From NCBI RefSeq assembly GCF_035762905.1, contig NZ_DASUCC010000131.1:1-64000 (forward strand): a stretch of DNA of 64,000 nucleotides, given 5' to 3'. Under the pieces are notes generated by a model. The model was given only the letters and a program-made list of their open reading frames with translations, did not search any database and was not told where the DNA came from. Position 1 is the stretch's first letter. Every line of letters begins with the position of its first letter. Origin of the DNA: DASYTH01 sp035762905. GTDB lineage: Bacteria > Actinomycetota > Actinomycetes > Mycobacteriales > Pseudonocardiaceae. A program made the position numbers and the translations under genes. Shown in pieces: positions 1 to 9,200 of this stretch.

Positions 1-1386
1 GACGTCGTCAAGGCGTGGAAGGCCCAGGGGCGCCCCGGCGGCCGCGTCGAGCTCCTCGCCCGCCTGGCGCGGGTGGACGGCGTGTACGTGCCGTCCTTCT
101 ACGCCGTCTCCTACGGTGCCGACGGCGCGATCGCCGCCGTCCAGCGCACGCGGGACGACGTCCCGGCGCGGATCGGCAAGCGCACCGTCATGGACCTCGA
201 CGAGTGGCCCTACCCGAAGACCCCGCTGGTGCCGCTGGCCGAGAGCGTCCACGAGCGCATGAGCGTCGAGATCTTCCGCGGCTGCACCCGGGGCTGCCGG
301 TTCTGCCAGGCCGGGATGATCACCCGCCCGGTGCGCGAGCGGTCCATCGACGGCATCGGCGCCATGGTCCACACCGGACTCGAGGCCAGCGGCTTCGAGG
401 AGGTCGGCCTGCTGTCCCTGTCCAGCGCCGACCACTCGGAGATCGCCGAGATCACCAAGGGCCTCGCCGACCGCTACGAGGGGACCAACACCGGCCTGTC
501 GCTGCCGAGCACCCGGGTGGACGCGTTCAACATCGACCTGGCCAACGAGCTGTCCCGCAACGGCCGGCGCTCCGGCCTGACCTTCGCTCCGGAGGGCGGC
601 AGCGAACGGATCCGCCGCGTCATCAACAAGATGGTGTCCGAAGAGGATCTGATCCGGACGGTCAGCGCCGCCTACGCCAGCGGCTGGCGACAGGTGAAGC
701 TGTACTTCATGTGCGGTCTGCCCACCGAGACCGACGAGGACGTGCTGCAGATCGCCACGATGGCGCACGAGGTGATCAAGGCCGGGCGGGCGGCCAGCGG
801 CCGCAAGGACATCCGGTGCACGATCTCGATCGGCGGGTTCATCCCCAAGCCGCACACCCCGTTCCAGTGGGCGGCCCAGGCCGATCCGGACACTGTGGAC
901 GGCCGGCTGCGCAAGCTGCGTGCCGCGGTCAACTCCGACCGCGGCCTCGGCCGCAACATCGGAATGCGCTACCACGACGGGGAACCCAGCCTGATCGAGG
1001 GTCTGCTGTCCCGCGGCGACCGCAGGGTGGGCCGGGTGATCGAGCGGGTTTGGCGGAACGGCGGCCGGTTCGACGGCTGGAGCGAGCACTTCTCCTACCG
1101 GCGCTGGGTGGACGCGGCGGCCGCCGAGCTCGAGCCGCTCGGCGTGGACCTCGCCTGGTTCACCACCCGGGAGCGGCCGGAGTCGGAGACCTTGCCGTGG
1201 GACCACCTGGACTCCGGTTTGGACAAATCCTGGCTGTGGACGGACTGGCAGGACGCGCTGGACGCGCGGGAGCAGGACGACTGCCGGTGGACCCCGTGTT
1301 TCGATTGTGGCGTCTGCCCGTCGATGGGAACGGACATCCAGATCGGACCGACCGGGCGAAAACTGCTTCCGCTGACCCCGGTGTAG
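1..1386 (+). CDS. B12-binding-type radical SAM protein (TIGR03960 family), 5' end outside window
   Basis: The reading frame is open from base 1, so the gene begins before the window and about 461 C-terminal residues are visible. The radical-SAM cluster motif CTRGCRFC (CxxxCxxC) is encoded at 283-306 and should ligate the [4Fe-4S] cluster that cleaves S-adenosylmethionine. Further downstream are typical SAM-barrel elements (LYFMCGLP, SIGGFIPKPHTPFQW) and a C-terminal cysteine cluster CFDCGVC. The family carries an N-terminal B12-binding-like region, here cut off, and usually sits next to a DUF2344 protein. That partner is found at 5253-6029. The substrate is not established; RNA modification is a reasonable guess only. 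Family assignment is confident, function is not. Confidence 0.9.
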   Translation, partial: DVVKAWKAQGRPGGRVELLARLARVDGVYVPSFYAVSYGADGAIAAVQRTRDDVPARIGKRTVMDLDEWPYPKTPLVPLAESVHERMSVEIFRGCTRGCRFCQAGMITRPVRERSIDGIGAMVHTGLEASGFEEVGLLSLSSADHSEIAEITKGLADRYEGTNTGLSLPSTRVDAFNIDLANELSRNGRRSGLTFAPEGGSERIRRVINKMVSEEDLIRTVSAAYASGWRQVKLYFMCGLPTETDEDVLQIATMAHEVIKAGRAASGRKDIRCTISIGGFIPKPHTPFQWAAQADPDTVDGRLRKLRAAVNSDRGLGRNIGMRYHDGEPSLIEGLLSRGDRRVGRVIERVWRNGGRFDGWSEHFSYRRWVDAAAAELEPLGVDLAWFTTRERPESETLPWDHLDSGLDKSWLWTDWQDALDAREQDDCRWTPCFDCGVCPSMGTDIQIGPTGRKLLPLTPV

Positions 1387-1421
1387 CGGTGTTCACCCGC
1401 ATCGGGTGATGCGACACCGCT
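1385..1421 (+). terminator. Stem-loop terminator after the radical SAM gene
   Basis: The stop codon runs straight into an inverted repeat: AGCGGTGT (1385-1392) pairs with ACACCGCT (1414-1421), and inside it CACCCG (1394-1399) pairs with CGGGTG (1403-1408) around a 3-base loop. There is no T-tract, as is common for actinobacterial terminators. It separates the radical SAM gene from the accessory genes that follow. Confidence 0.6.
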
Positions 1422-1477
1422 CGGTCGTGCGCAGTCTTCGGGCACTGTTGGCCATTACGCGCCCCCGAGGAGCTGGG

Positions 1478-1882
1478 ATGACGCTCTGGGAATTCATGCT
1501 GTCAATCTTCTGGTTCATGCTGCTGTTCGCCTGGATCTGGCTGCTGATCATGATCATCAGCGACGTGTTCCGGGACCACGAGTTGTCCGGCTGGTCAAAG
1601 GCGCTGTGGACGGTGTTCCTGGTCTTCATCCCGTGGCTCGGTGCACTGGTGTACCTGATCGCCAGGGGCGGGTCGATGCAGGAGCGGGCCATGGCACACG
1701 AGGCCCGCAACATGGCGGATCTTCGGCGCTACGTGCAGACCGCGGCACCGGCCAGTGCGCCCAGCCCGGCCGACGAACTGGCCAAGCTGGTCGACCTGCG
1801 CGACCGCGGCGCGATCTCGCCGGAGGACTTCGACCGGGCCAAGGCACTCGTCCTTGGCGAGAGGCACGCTTCGACGGTCTGA
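1478..1882 (+). CDS. Small membrane protein with PLDc_N-like helices and C-terminal SHOCT domain
   Basis: 134 residues from ATG 1478. I chose this start because GAGGAG (1467-1472) lies 5 bases upstream; an in-frame ATG at 1406 has no ribosome site. Two hydrophobic helices (about residues 5-30 and 40-58, the second with VFLVFIPWLGALVYLI) match the PLDc_N/phospholipase-D-nuclease N-terminal domain, and the last 30 residues (LAKLVDLRDRGAISPEDFDRAKALVL) are a short C-terminal SHOCT helix pair. Such proteins are membrane-anchored and of unknown job. It is followed after 18 bases by an MFS exporter, so the two may be cotranscribed. Confidence 0.8.
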   Translation: MTLWEFMLSIFWFMLLFAWIWLLIMIISDVFRDHELSGWSKALWTVFLVFIPWLGALVYLIARGGSMQERAMAHEARNMADLRRYVQTAAPASAPSPADELAKLVDLRDRGAISPEDFDRAKALVLGERHASTV

Positions 1883-1900
1883 CCGGTCAGGTCCGCGGAG

Positions 1901-3511
1901 GTGAACGCCAAGCCGCTGGTCGCCCTCGGCGCAGCGCAGTTCCTGATGGTGCTGGACACCTCCGTGATGAACGTGTCGATCAGCCAGCTGGTGGAGGACT
2001 TCGACACCGACGTCACCACGATCCAGGCCGTGATCACGGTCTACACGCTGGTGATGGCCGCCTTCCTGATCACCGGCGGCAAGCTCGGTGACATCCTCGG
2101 CCGGCGGCGTGCGTTCGCGATCGGCATGGTGGTCTACGGCGTCGGGTCGCTGCTCACCGCGGTCGCCCCGACGCTGCCGGTCCTGGTGATCGGCTGGTCG
2201 GTGCTGGAGGGGCTGGGCGGGGCGCTGGTGCTCCCCGCCCTGGCCGCTCTGGTCGGCGGCAACTTCACCGGGGCGGACCGGGCGATGGCCTACGGCGTGA
2301 TCGGCGGCCTGGCCGGCGCCGGCATCGCGGTCGGCCCGCTGCTCGGCGGCTGGGTCACCACCTACCTCACCTGGCGGCTGGTGTTCGCCGGCGAGGTCGT
2401 CGTGGTCGTGTTCATCCTGCTGGTGCTGAACTGGATCACGGATGTGCCGCCCACCGGCCCGCGCCGCCGGCTCGACGCCGTTGGCGCGGCGCTGTCCGTG
2501 CTCGGCCTCACCCTCGTCGTCCTCGGGGTGCTGCAGAGCTCGGTGTGGGGCTGGCTGATGCCGCGCGATTCGCCGATCACCATTCTCGGCTTCGCGCTCA
2601 CCCCGTTCGTGATCGGCGCCGGGCTGCTGACCCTCGGGCTGCTGCGTTCCTGGCTGCGGCACCGGGAGGAGCAGGGCCGCGAGCCGCTGGTGCGCTGGGC
2701 GCTGATGGACATCCCGCCGTTGCGCGCCACGCTGTCCACCCTGCTCGCCCAGAACCTGATCCTGCTCGGCCTGTTCTTCACCATCCCGCTGTACCTCCAG
2801 GTGGTGCTGGGTCACGACGCGTTCCAGACCGGGCTGCGGCTGCTACCCGTCTCGATCACCATGCTGATCACCGCGATGAGCGCGCCCCTGCTCAACCGGT
2901 TCCTCACGCCCCGCCAGGTGGTCCGGCTGGGCTTCGCCGTGCTCGTGCTGGCCACGCTCTGGCTGCTCGCCGCCGTGGAACCGGAGCTCAACGAAGCCTC
3001 GTTCGCGCTCGCTATGGCGGTGCTGGGCATCGGCATGGGCCTGCTCGCCGCGCAGCTCGGCAACGTGGCCCAGTCCAGCGTCGGCGAGAACGACCGGAGC
3101 GAGGTGGGCGGCCTGCAGTACACCGCCCAGAACCTCGGCTCCTCGCTCGGCACCGCGTTCATCGGCTCGATCCTGATCGGCGTGCTCACCGCCGCGACCC
3201 AGTTCGGCATCGCCGCCCGCCCGGAGATCTCCCAGGCGGTCCAGGACGAGATCGGCGTCGCGGTCCACAGCGGCGTCAACTTCGTCCCGGTCGACCAGGT
3301 CCGTGCCGCCCTCCAGGACGCCGGCATCCCCGGCGACGAGGCCGCCGCCCTGATCGAGACCTACGCCGACGCCCAGCTGCTCGGCCTGCGGGTCGCCTTC
3401 CTCACCGCCTCCGCCATCGCGCTGCTGAGCCTGTTCCTCACCCGCAACCTCCCCAACACCCGCCTGGCCACCCGCCCGAACCAGCCCAGAGAGCCCGCCG
3501 CGACCGGCTAG
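1901..3511 (+). CDS. MFS drug/proton antiporter, DHA2 (EmrB/QacA) family
   Basis: 536 residues with about 14 predicted hydrophobic segments, the hallmark of the DHA2 branch. Visible family motifs include LDTSVMNVSI in helix 1, the loop GGKLGDILGRRR (motif A, about residues 62-73) and the antiporter motif C region GAGIAVGPLLGGW (about 134-146). These proteins export hydrophobic compounds or drugs against protons at the inner membrane. The only possible upstream start in this frame is GTG 1901, because a stop codon sits at 1880. GGAG directly abuts it, so the start is weakly supported. No TetR or MarR regulator lies beside it and the substrate is unknown. Confidence 0.88.
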   Translation: MNAKPLVALGAAQFLMVLDTSVMNVSISQLVEDFDTDVTTIQAVITVYTLVMAAFLITGGKLGDILGRRRAFAIGMVVYGVGSLLTAVAPTLPVLVIGWSVLEGLGGALVLPALAALVGGNFTGADRAMAYGVIGGLAGAGIAVGPLLGGWVTTYLTWRLVFAGEVVVVVFILLVLNWITDVPPTGPRRRLDAVGAALSVLGLTLVVLGVLQSSVWGWLMPRDSPITILGFALTPFVIGAGLLTLGLLRSWLRHREEQGREPLVRWALMDIPPLRATLSTLLAQNLILLGLFFTIPLYLQVVLGHDAFQTGLRLLPVSITMLITAMSAPLLNRFLTPRQVVRLGFAVLVLATLWLLAAVEPELNEASFALAMAVLGIGMGLLAAQLGNVAQSSVGENDRSEVGGLQYTAQNLGSSLGTAFIGSILIGVLTAATQFGIAARPEISQAVQDEIGVAVHSGVNFVPVDQVRAALQDAGIPGDEAAALIETYADAQLLGLRVAFLTASAIALLSLFLTRNLPNTRLATRPNQPREPAATG

Positions 3512-3661
3512 GTGTACTGCCCCGTGGATCTTGTGTGAAAGTCCGCACCCGGCCAACAGCTACCTCAGGGGACCGTGACGGCACCCAGCCACAATCAACC
3601 CGCTAACCGCACCTCCGCTGGAACGCAACAACAGCAGTTAATCCTCGGAGAGGCGGGCTAG

Positions 3662-5074
3662 CTAGCTCACTGCGTCGAGCGCGTCGACCATGCCGTGGCC
3701 GTGGAAGCTATTGTACGGGGCGTAGCCGGTGCAGTAGGCGTCCTGCGCACCGGTGCCGTGCAGGTCGTAGTCGTCCGGGCAGGGCACCGCGTCCGCCTGG
3801 GTGGTCAGCATTCGGGTCAGCTCCTGCGGCGAGGCCTTCGGATGCCGCGCGGCCAGCAGCGCGGCCACCCCGCTCGCGTGGGGTGCCGCCATGGACGTGC
3901 CGCAGGACTGGGCGTACCCGCCGGGCACCGTGGACAGCACGCACTGGCTGGCCTTCTGCCGGCCGGTGACCACCTCGCCACCCGGCGCGGTCACGTCGAC
4001 CACGCCCAGCCCGTAGGAGCTGTAGCTGGCCTTCAGCCGCTGCGGCCCGACCGCGGACACCGCGACCACCCCGCGCAGCCCGGCTGGCAGCACCCGGCAG
4101 CTGCTGTCCAGCCGCCGGGCCAGGTCGACGCCCTCGTTCGTGGCGGCGGCGACGGTCAGCACCCCGTGCCGGGTGCTGTACTCCACGGCCCGCCGGACCG
4201 CCTCCTGGACGACGTGCTCGCCGTCCCGGTTGCAGGTCATCTGCCAGGGGTCGACGAAGTAGCTGTTGTTCGTGATGGTCATCCGCTTGGCCGTGGCCCA
4301 CATCAGGCCGCAGACCGCGTACTCGGGGTAGATGTACCCGTCGTCGTCGACCACCTTGACCGAGGCGATCCGCACGCCCGGTGCCACTCCGGTGATCCCG
4401 CGCCCGTCGTCGGCGGCGGCGATCGTGCCGGCCACGTGGGTGCCGTGCGGGGACGCGGTCGGCTCCCAGGCGGATCGGTCCGGGTCGGGCCGGCCGGTCA
4501 GGCAGCCCGCGGACAGATCCGGGTCCAGCGCGCTGCGCAGGTCCGGGTGGTTCGGGTCAACCCCGGAGTCGAGCACCCCCACCACCACGTTCCGGTTACC
4601 GGTGCTGATCCGGTGCGCCGACTGGGCCTTGATCAGGGTCAGGTCCCACTGCTCGGCACCGCGGTCGGTGGCGGGCACCGCGCCCGGGTCGGCGGTGACC
4701 AGGTCCCGGGTCGAGGCGGTCTCGTCCGGCTTGCGCGCGGTGGCGTCGTGCTCCCGTTCGGCACTGAACGCCCGGTCCTTGCCCAGCCGTTCGACGAACC
4801 GCCGGTAGGCCGAGATCGCCACGGCTACCCCGATCTCGGGGTAGTAGGCGACCAGCTCACCACATGCCCGGGTGATCTCCTCGCCGGCCGTGTGCTCGTC
4901 CGGGTTGCCGTCGAACAGCACGAGGTAGCGCCACGCGGGGCCGCCGGTCGTGCACGCAGGCACGGCGGCGGCGTCGTCCGGCTTGGCTTCGGCGACGCTG
5001 CCGCTGGTCAGCGGTACCGACACCAGGACAGCGACACCAACCACTGCCGCCCTCGCGCGCCGGAGCAGAGGCAC
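3662..5074 (-). CDS. Secreted subtilisin-like serine protease (peptidase S8)
   Basis: 470 residues from GTG 5074, preceded by GGAGG (5089-5085). The longer frame back to 5275 lacks a signal peptide and is not preferred. An N-terminal signal sequence (RRARAAVVGVAVLVSVPLTS) precedes an inhibitor-like propeptide region. The catalytic triad is intact: Asp in VLDSGVDPNHPDL, His in HGTHVAGTIA, Ser in GTSMAAPHASGVAALL. Several cysteines in the catalytic domain fit an exported, disulfide-bonded enzyme. It lies opposite its neighbours and between two genes that are normally adjacent in actinobacteria, so it was probably inserted. There is no C-terminal membrane anchor, which separates it from type VII mycosins. 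Secretion is inferred. Confidence 0.9.
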   Translation of the reverse strand: MPLLRRARAAVVGVAVLVSVPLTSGSVAEAKPDDAAAVPACTTGGPAWRYLVLFDGNPDEHTAGEEITRACGELVAYYPEIGVAVAISAYRRFVERLGKDRAFSAEREHDATARKPDETASTRDLVTADPGAVPATDRGAEQWDLTLIKAQSAHRISTGNRNVVVGVLDSGVDPNHPDLRSALDPDLSAGCLTGRPDPDRSAWEPTASPHGTHVAGTIAAADDGRGITGVAPGVRIASVKVVDDDGYIYPEYAVCGLMWATAKRMTITNNSYFVDPWQMTCNRDGEHVVQEAVRRAVEYSTRHGVLTVAAATNEGVDLARRLDSSCRVLPAGLRGVVAVSAVGPQRLKASYSSYGLGVVDVTAPGGEVVTGRQKASQCVLSTVPGGYAQSCGTSMAAPHASGVAALLAARHPKASPQELTRMLTTQADAVPCPDDYDLHGTGAQDAYCTGYAPYNSFHGHGMVDALDAVS

Positions 5075-5252
5075 AGGGACGAGACCTCCATCGTGTGGAC
5101 GATCGGTTTGGGGGCACCGGCCTCCCGGCCGGACGGTAGCCAGCCAACCGCGACCAGACAAGCGCGGCACCCGAATTCGACTGCGAGTACCGTCCCAGCC
5201 GGCCCACCTCACCACCAGCGGAGCAACTCGCTTCCCACCGTTAGGAGTACCG

Positions 5253-6029
5253 CTGAGCCGCGACGACAGGCCCAATCCATCCCCGGAACCCGTGCAGAAG
5301 GTGCGGGTGCGCTACGCCAAGCGGGGACCGCTGCGGTTCACCTCACATCGTGACGTCGCCCGCGCGTTCGAGCGCGCGCTGCGCCGGGCCGGGGTGCCGA
5401 TGGCCTTCTCCCAGGGCTTCAGCCCGCACCCGAAGATCTCCTGGATCGGCGCGTCGCCGACCGGGGTGGCCAGCGAGGCCGAGTACGTGGAGATCCAGGT
5501 GATCGAGCGGATCGACCCGGCCGGGCTGGTGCCCCGGTTGGACGCGGCCATGCCGCCCGGCCTGGACGTGCTCGAGGCCGTCACGGCGACCGGGGGCTCG
5601 CTGGCCGAGGAGATCGAGGCCAGCCGCTGGGTGATCGAGTTACCCGGGGTGAACGCCGACCGGTTGCGCTCCGCCACCGGCCGGTTGCTGGCCGCCGATC
5701 ACGCCTGGGTCGAGCGGCTGACCAAGCAGGGCATGCGCAGCATCGATGCGCGACCCGCCGTGGTTACGGCGGAGGTGTCGGGCGATTCCGGGGCGTATGG
5801 GATACTCGAGGTGGTCGTTCGGCAGGTGACTCCTGCGGTACGGCCGGACGACGTGCTGAGTGCGCTTCGCGTCGTCGCCGCTCTGGAACCGCCGGTACCC
5901 GCGAAGGCGACCCGGATGGCCCAAGGGCGGCTCGACGACAGCGGAGGTCTGTCCGACCCGTTGGCCCGGGACAGGGCCGCGGCATCCGGGTGGACGCTGC
6001 GGGAGCCGACTCGGCGCGAAGTGGACTGA
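5253..6029 (+). CDS. DUF2344 / TIGR03936 radical-SAM-associated protein
   Basis: About 258 residues. The conserved N-terminus (KVRVRYAKRGPLRFTSHRD, then PMAFSQGFSPHPKISWIGAS) is diagnostic of DUF2344, the constant partner of TIGR03960 radical SAM proteins. In many bacteria the two are adjacent or fused, and both precede rne and rplU. Start choice is unusual: TTAGGAG (5241-5247) sits 5 bases before a CTG at 5253, whereas the first conventional in-frame start, GTG 5292, has no clear ribosome site. I annotate CTG 5253; GTG 5292 would remove 13 residues that precede the conserved domain. Biochemical role unknown; a tRNA or rRNA modification partner is a guess from association. Confidence 0.85.
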   Translation: MSRDDRPNPSPEPVQKVRVRYAKRGPLRFTSHRDVARAFERALRRAGVPMAFSQGFSPHPKISWIGASPTGVASEAEYVEIQVIERIDPAGLVPRLDAAMPPGLDVLEAVTATGGSLAEEIEASRWVIELPGVNADRLRSATGRLLAADHAWVERLTKQGMRSIDARPAVVTAEVSGDSGAYGILEVVVRQVTPAVRPDDVLSALRVVAALEPPVPAKATRMAQGRLDDSGGLSDPLARDRAAASGWTLREPTRREVD

Positions 6030-6059
6030 CCTGCCGCGACACGGTCGCCGGATGTGCGC

Positions 6060-6241
6060 GTTCCGGAGGCCCGCGGCACAGAGGCGAGGATTCCCGCCGC
6101 ATGGCGGCGGAATGAAGCAACAGTCTCCATCGCGCGCGATGGAGCGAGACAACTACAGGGCCCCTGCGTGGCCGCGACCGACGAGTGCCGGCGCCCGATG
6201 GCGCCAGCCCAGTTGGCCGCGCCCGGGGGCGAAGGAGCTAC
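6060..6241 (+). promoter_or_regulatory. Structured 5' leader of the RNase E/G gene
   Basis: Three inverted repeats lie in the roughly 200 bases before the RNase gene. CCGCCGC/GCGGCGG around ATG extends outward to ATT/AAT with one bulged base (about 6088-6111). A perfect 20-base palindrome of form CTCCATCGCG/CGCGATGGAG spans 6125-6144. GGCGCC-CGAT-GGCGCC spans 6190-6205. The ribosome site GAAGGAG (6231-6237) follows. RNase E of enterobacteria controls its own mRNA through 5'-UTR hairpins; a similar role here is inference from position and structure only. Confidence 0.45.
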
Positions 6242-9200
6242 ATGTCGGAAAAGTCGACGCCTGCCGGGCAGACCGGCGGGAACACTTCTGCATCCCCCAC
6301 CCCCAACCTGGCCGCGATCCCGGACCGGGTCAGGGTCCACGCGCTGGCCAAGCTGCTCGATCGCAGCAGCCGCGAGGTGCTCGACACCCTGACCGACCTC
6401 GGTGAGGACGGGCGCAGCGCGCAGTCCAGCATCACCCGCGCCGTCGCGCTCAAGGTGGCCGAGACGCTGCTCGGCAGCGCGCCGGAGCCGGAGCCCGAGC
6501 CGGCGGCGTCCAACGCGCCGGTCCGGCCGCCCGCCCCGCCGCTGCCGGTGTTCGCCTCGGCCTCCCCGTTGTTCCTGCCGCCGGACCCGAGCCAGGCACC
6601 GGCCAAGCCGCCCCGCGAGGTCCGTGAGGTCCGTGAGGTCCGGGACACGGTCGTCGAGGAGCCGGAGGAGGACGAGGAGATCGAGTCCGCCGACGATCTC
6701 GGCGACGATGGCGAGGGCGCCGGCCGGCGTCGTCGGCGCCGGGGCCGGCGTGGTCGCGGCCGGGGCAAGGGCGGCCACGACGATGACACCGCCGAGGACG
6801 ACACCCCGGACGAGGAGCCGCCCGCGGAGAAGCCGGCCAGGGCCAAGAAGTCCAAGGAACCCAAGGAGAGCAAGGAGCAGGCGGACGGGCCTGCTGGCGC
6901 GGACGACGAGGCCGAGGGCGTGGTGGAGACCGCCAGCCAGCGGCGCCGCCGCCGGCGTCGCCGCCGGGGTGGCGACGACTCCGGGACCGTCGAGGACGAT
7001 CCGCCGAACACCGTGGTGCACGTGCGGGAGGCGCGCGAGGAGCGCTCCGACGGCGGCGCCGAAGCCCGGGACGAGGTGCGCAGCGTACGCGGCTCGACCC
7101 GGTTGGAGGCCAAGCGCCAGCGTCGCCGCGACGGCCGGGAGGCCGGTCGCCGGCGCGCCCCGATCCTGTCCGAGGCCGAGTTCCTGGCCCGGCGGGAGTC
7201 CGTGGACCGGGCCATGGTGATCCGGGAGCGGGGTGACCGCACGCAGATCGCGGTGCTCGAGGACGGGGTGCTGGTCGAGCACTTCGTGACCACGTCGGGC
7301 AGTGGTTCGCTGGTCGGCAACGTCTACCTCGGCCGGGTGCAGAACGTGCTGCCCAGCATGGAGGCGGCGTTCGTGGACATCGGCCGGGGCCGCAACGCCG
7401 TGCTCTACGCCGGCGAGGTCGACTGGGACGCCGCCGGCCTGGAGGGCAAGGCGCGCAAGATCGAGCAGGCGCTGTCCACCGGGGACAGCGTGCTGGTGCA
7501 GGTCACCAAGGACCCGGTTGGGCACAAGGGCGCCCGGCTCACCACCCAGATCAGCCTGCCCGGCCGGTTCCTGGTCTACGTGCCGGGCGGCGGGGCCACC
7601 GGGATCTCCCGCAAGCTGCCGGAGAACGAGCGGCGGCGGCTCAAGGACGTGCTCAAGCGGGTGGTGCCGGAGGACGCCGGCGTGATCATCCGCACCGCGT
7701 CGGAGGGCATCAGCGAGGAGGAACTGGGCCGCGACGTGCGCCGGCTGCAGGCGCAGTGGCAGGTGATCAACGACAAGACCAAGGGCGCCAACGGGACCAA
7801 GAAGGCCAACGCGCCGTCGCTGCTCTACGAGGAGCCCGACCTGCTGATCAAGGTCGTCCGCGACCTGTTCACCGAGGATTTCTCGGCGCTGGTCGTCGAG
7901 GGCGCGGGGGCCTGGGAGACCATCGACCCCTACGTCCGGCACGTCGCGCCCGAGCTGTCCGAGCGGCTGCGCCGGCACGTGTCCAACACCGACGTGTTCG
8001 CCGAGTTCCGGATCGACGAACAGCTGGTGAAGGCACTGGACCGGAAGGTGTGGCTGCCGTCCGGCGGCTACCTGGTGATCGACCGCACCGAGGCGATGAC
8101 CGTCATCGACGTGAACACCGGAAAGTTCACCGGATCGGGTGGCAACCTCGAGGAGACCGTGACTCGGAACAACCTGGAGTCGGCGGAGGAGATCGTCCGC
8201 CAGCTCCGGCTCCGGGACATCGGCGGGATCATCGTCATCGACTTCATCGACATGGTCCTGGAGTCCAACCGGGACCTGGTCCTGCGCCGGCTGACCGAGT
8301 GCCTCGGCCGGGACCGCACCCGGCACCAGGTCGCCGAGGTCACCTCGCTCGGCCTGGTGCAGATGACCCGCAAGCGGGTCGGCACCGGTCTGCTCGAGGC
8401 GTACAGCACCCCGTGCGAGCACTGCAAGGGGCGTGGCGTCCTGGTCACCAGCGATCCGGTGACCAAGTCCGGCGGCAACGGCCAGGCCGGCGGAGCGCAG
8501 GGCGGTGGCGGCCGGCGCTCCCGCGGCGGCGGAGACAAGGACAAGGACAAAGACAAAGAGTCGGCCAAAGACGCCGTGGCCAGCCAGGCCGCCAAGGCCG
8601 TCCGCGGCATCGCCAAGGCCAGCGGCGTGACCGCCGCCGAGCAGGAGGCCGCCCCACCGGTCGCCCCCGAGCCGGAGGCGGAGTCGGCCGCGCCGGTCGC
8701 CGCCGAGCCGGTGGCCGCGCCGCCGGTGCGGACCCCGGTCACCCCCCAACCGGTGGAATCGGCCGAGGTTCCCGCTGCTGAGAGCCCGGTTGCCGGTGAG
8801 TCGGAGATTGCTCCCGTGGAGCCGGTCGGGGCTTCCGTTGCCGCCGAGCAGGAGTCCGCGGGGTCGGCCGAGTTCCCGGTTGTCGGCGAGCCGGAGGCCG
8901 TTGCGGCGGATTCGGCCGAGGCCGCCGAGCCGGTTGGCGCTGCCGCGACCGCGGGTCGGGATGCCGAGTCGATCGAGGCTCCGGCCGCCGGATCCCCGAT
9001 CGCCGGCGAGCCGGATGCAGGTTCGGTGGAATCGGCCGAGGCTGCGGGTGCGGTTGTTGCCGGGTCGGAGCCGGTCGGTGCCGCCGAGCCGGACTCTGTG
9101 GCGCGGGCCGAGGCCCCGATTGCCGGTGGGTCGGAGGCCGTTGCGGCGGATTCGGCTGAGGTTGTCGAGCCGGCTGGTGTCGCCGCGACCGCGGGTCGGG

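Noticed and set aside
5075..5275. A 67-residue N-terminal extension of the subtilisin
   Set aside because: It would bury the signal peptide inside the protein; GGAGG before GTG 5074 supports the shorter form.
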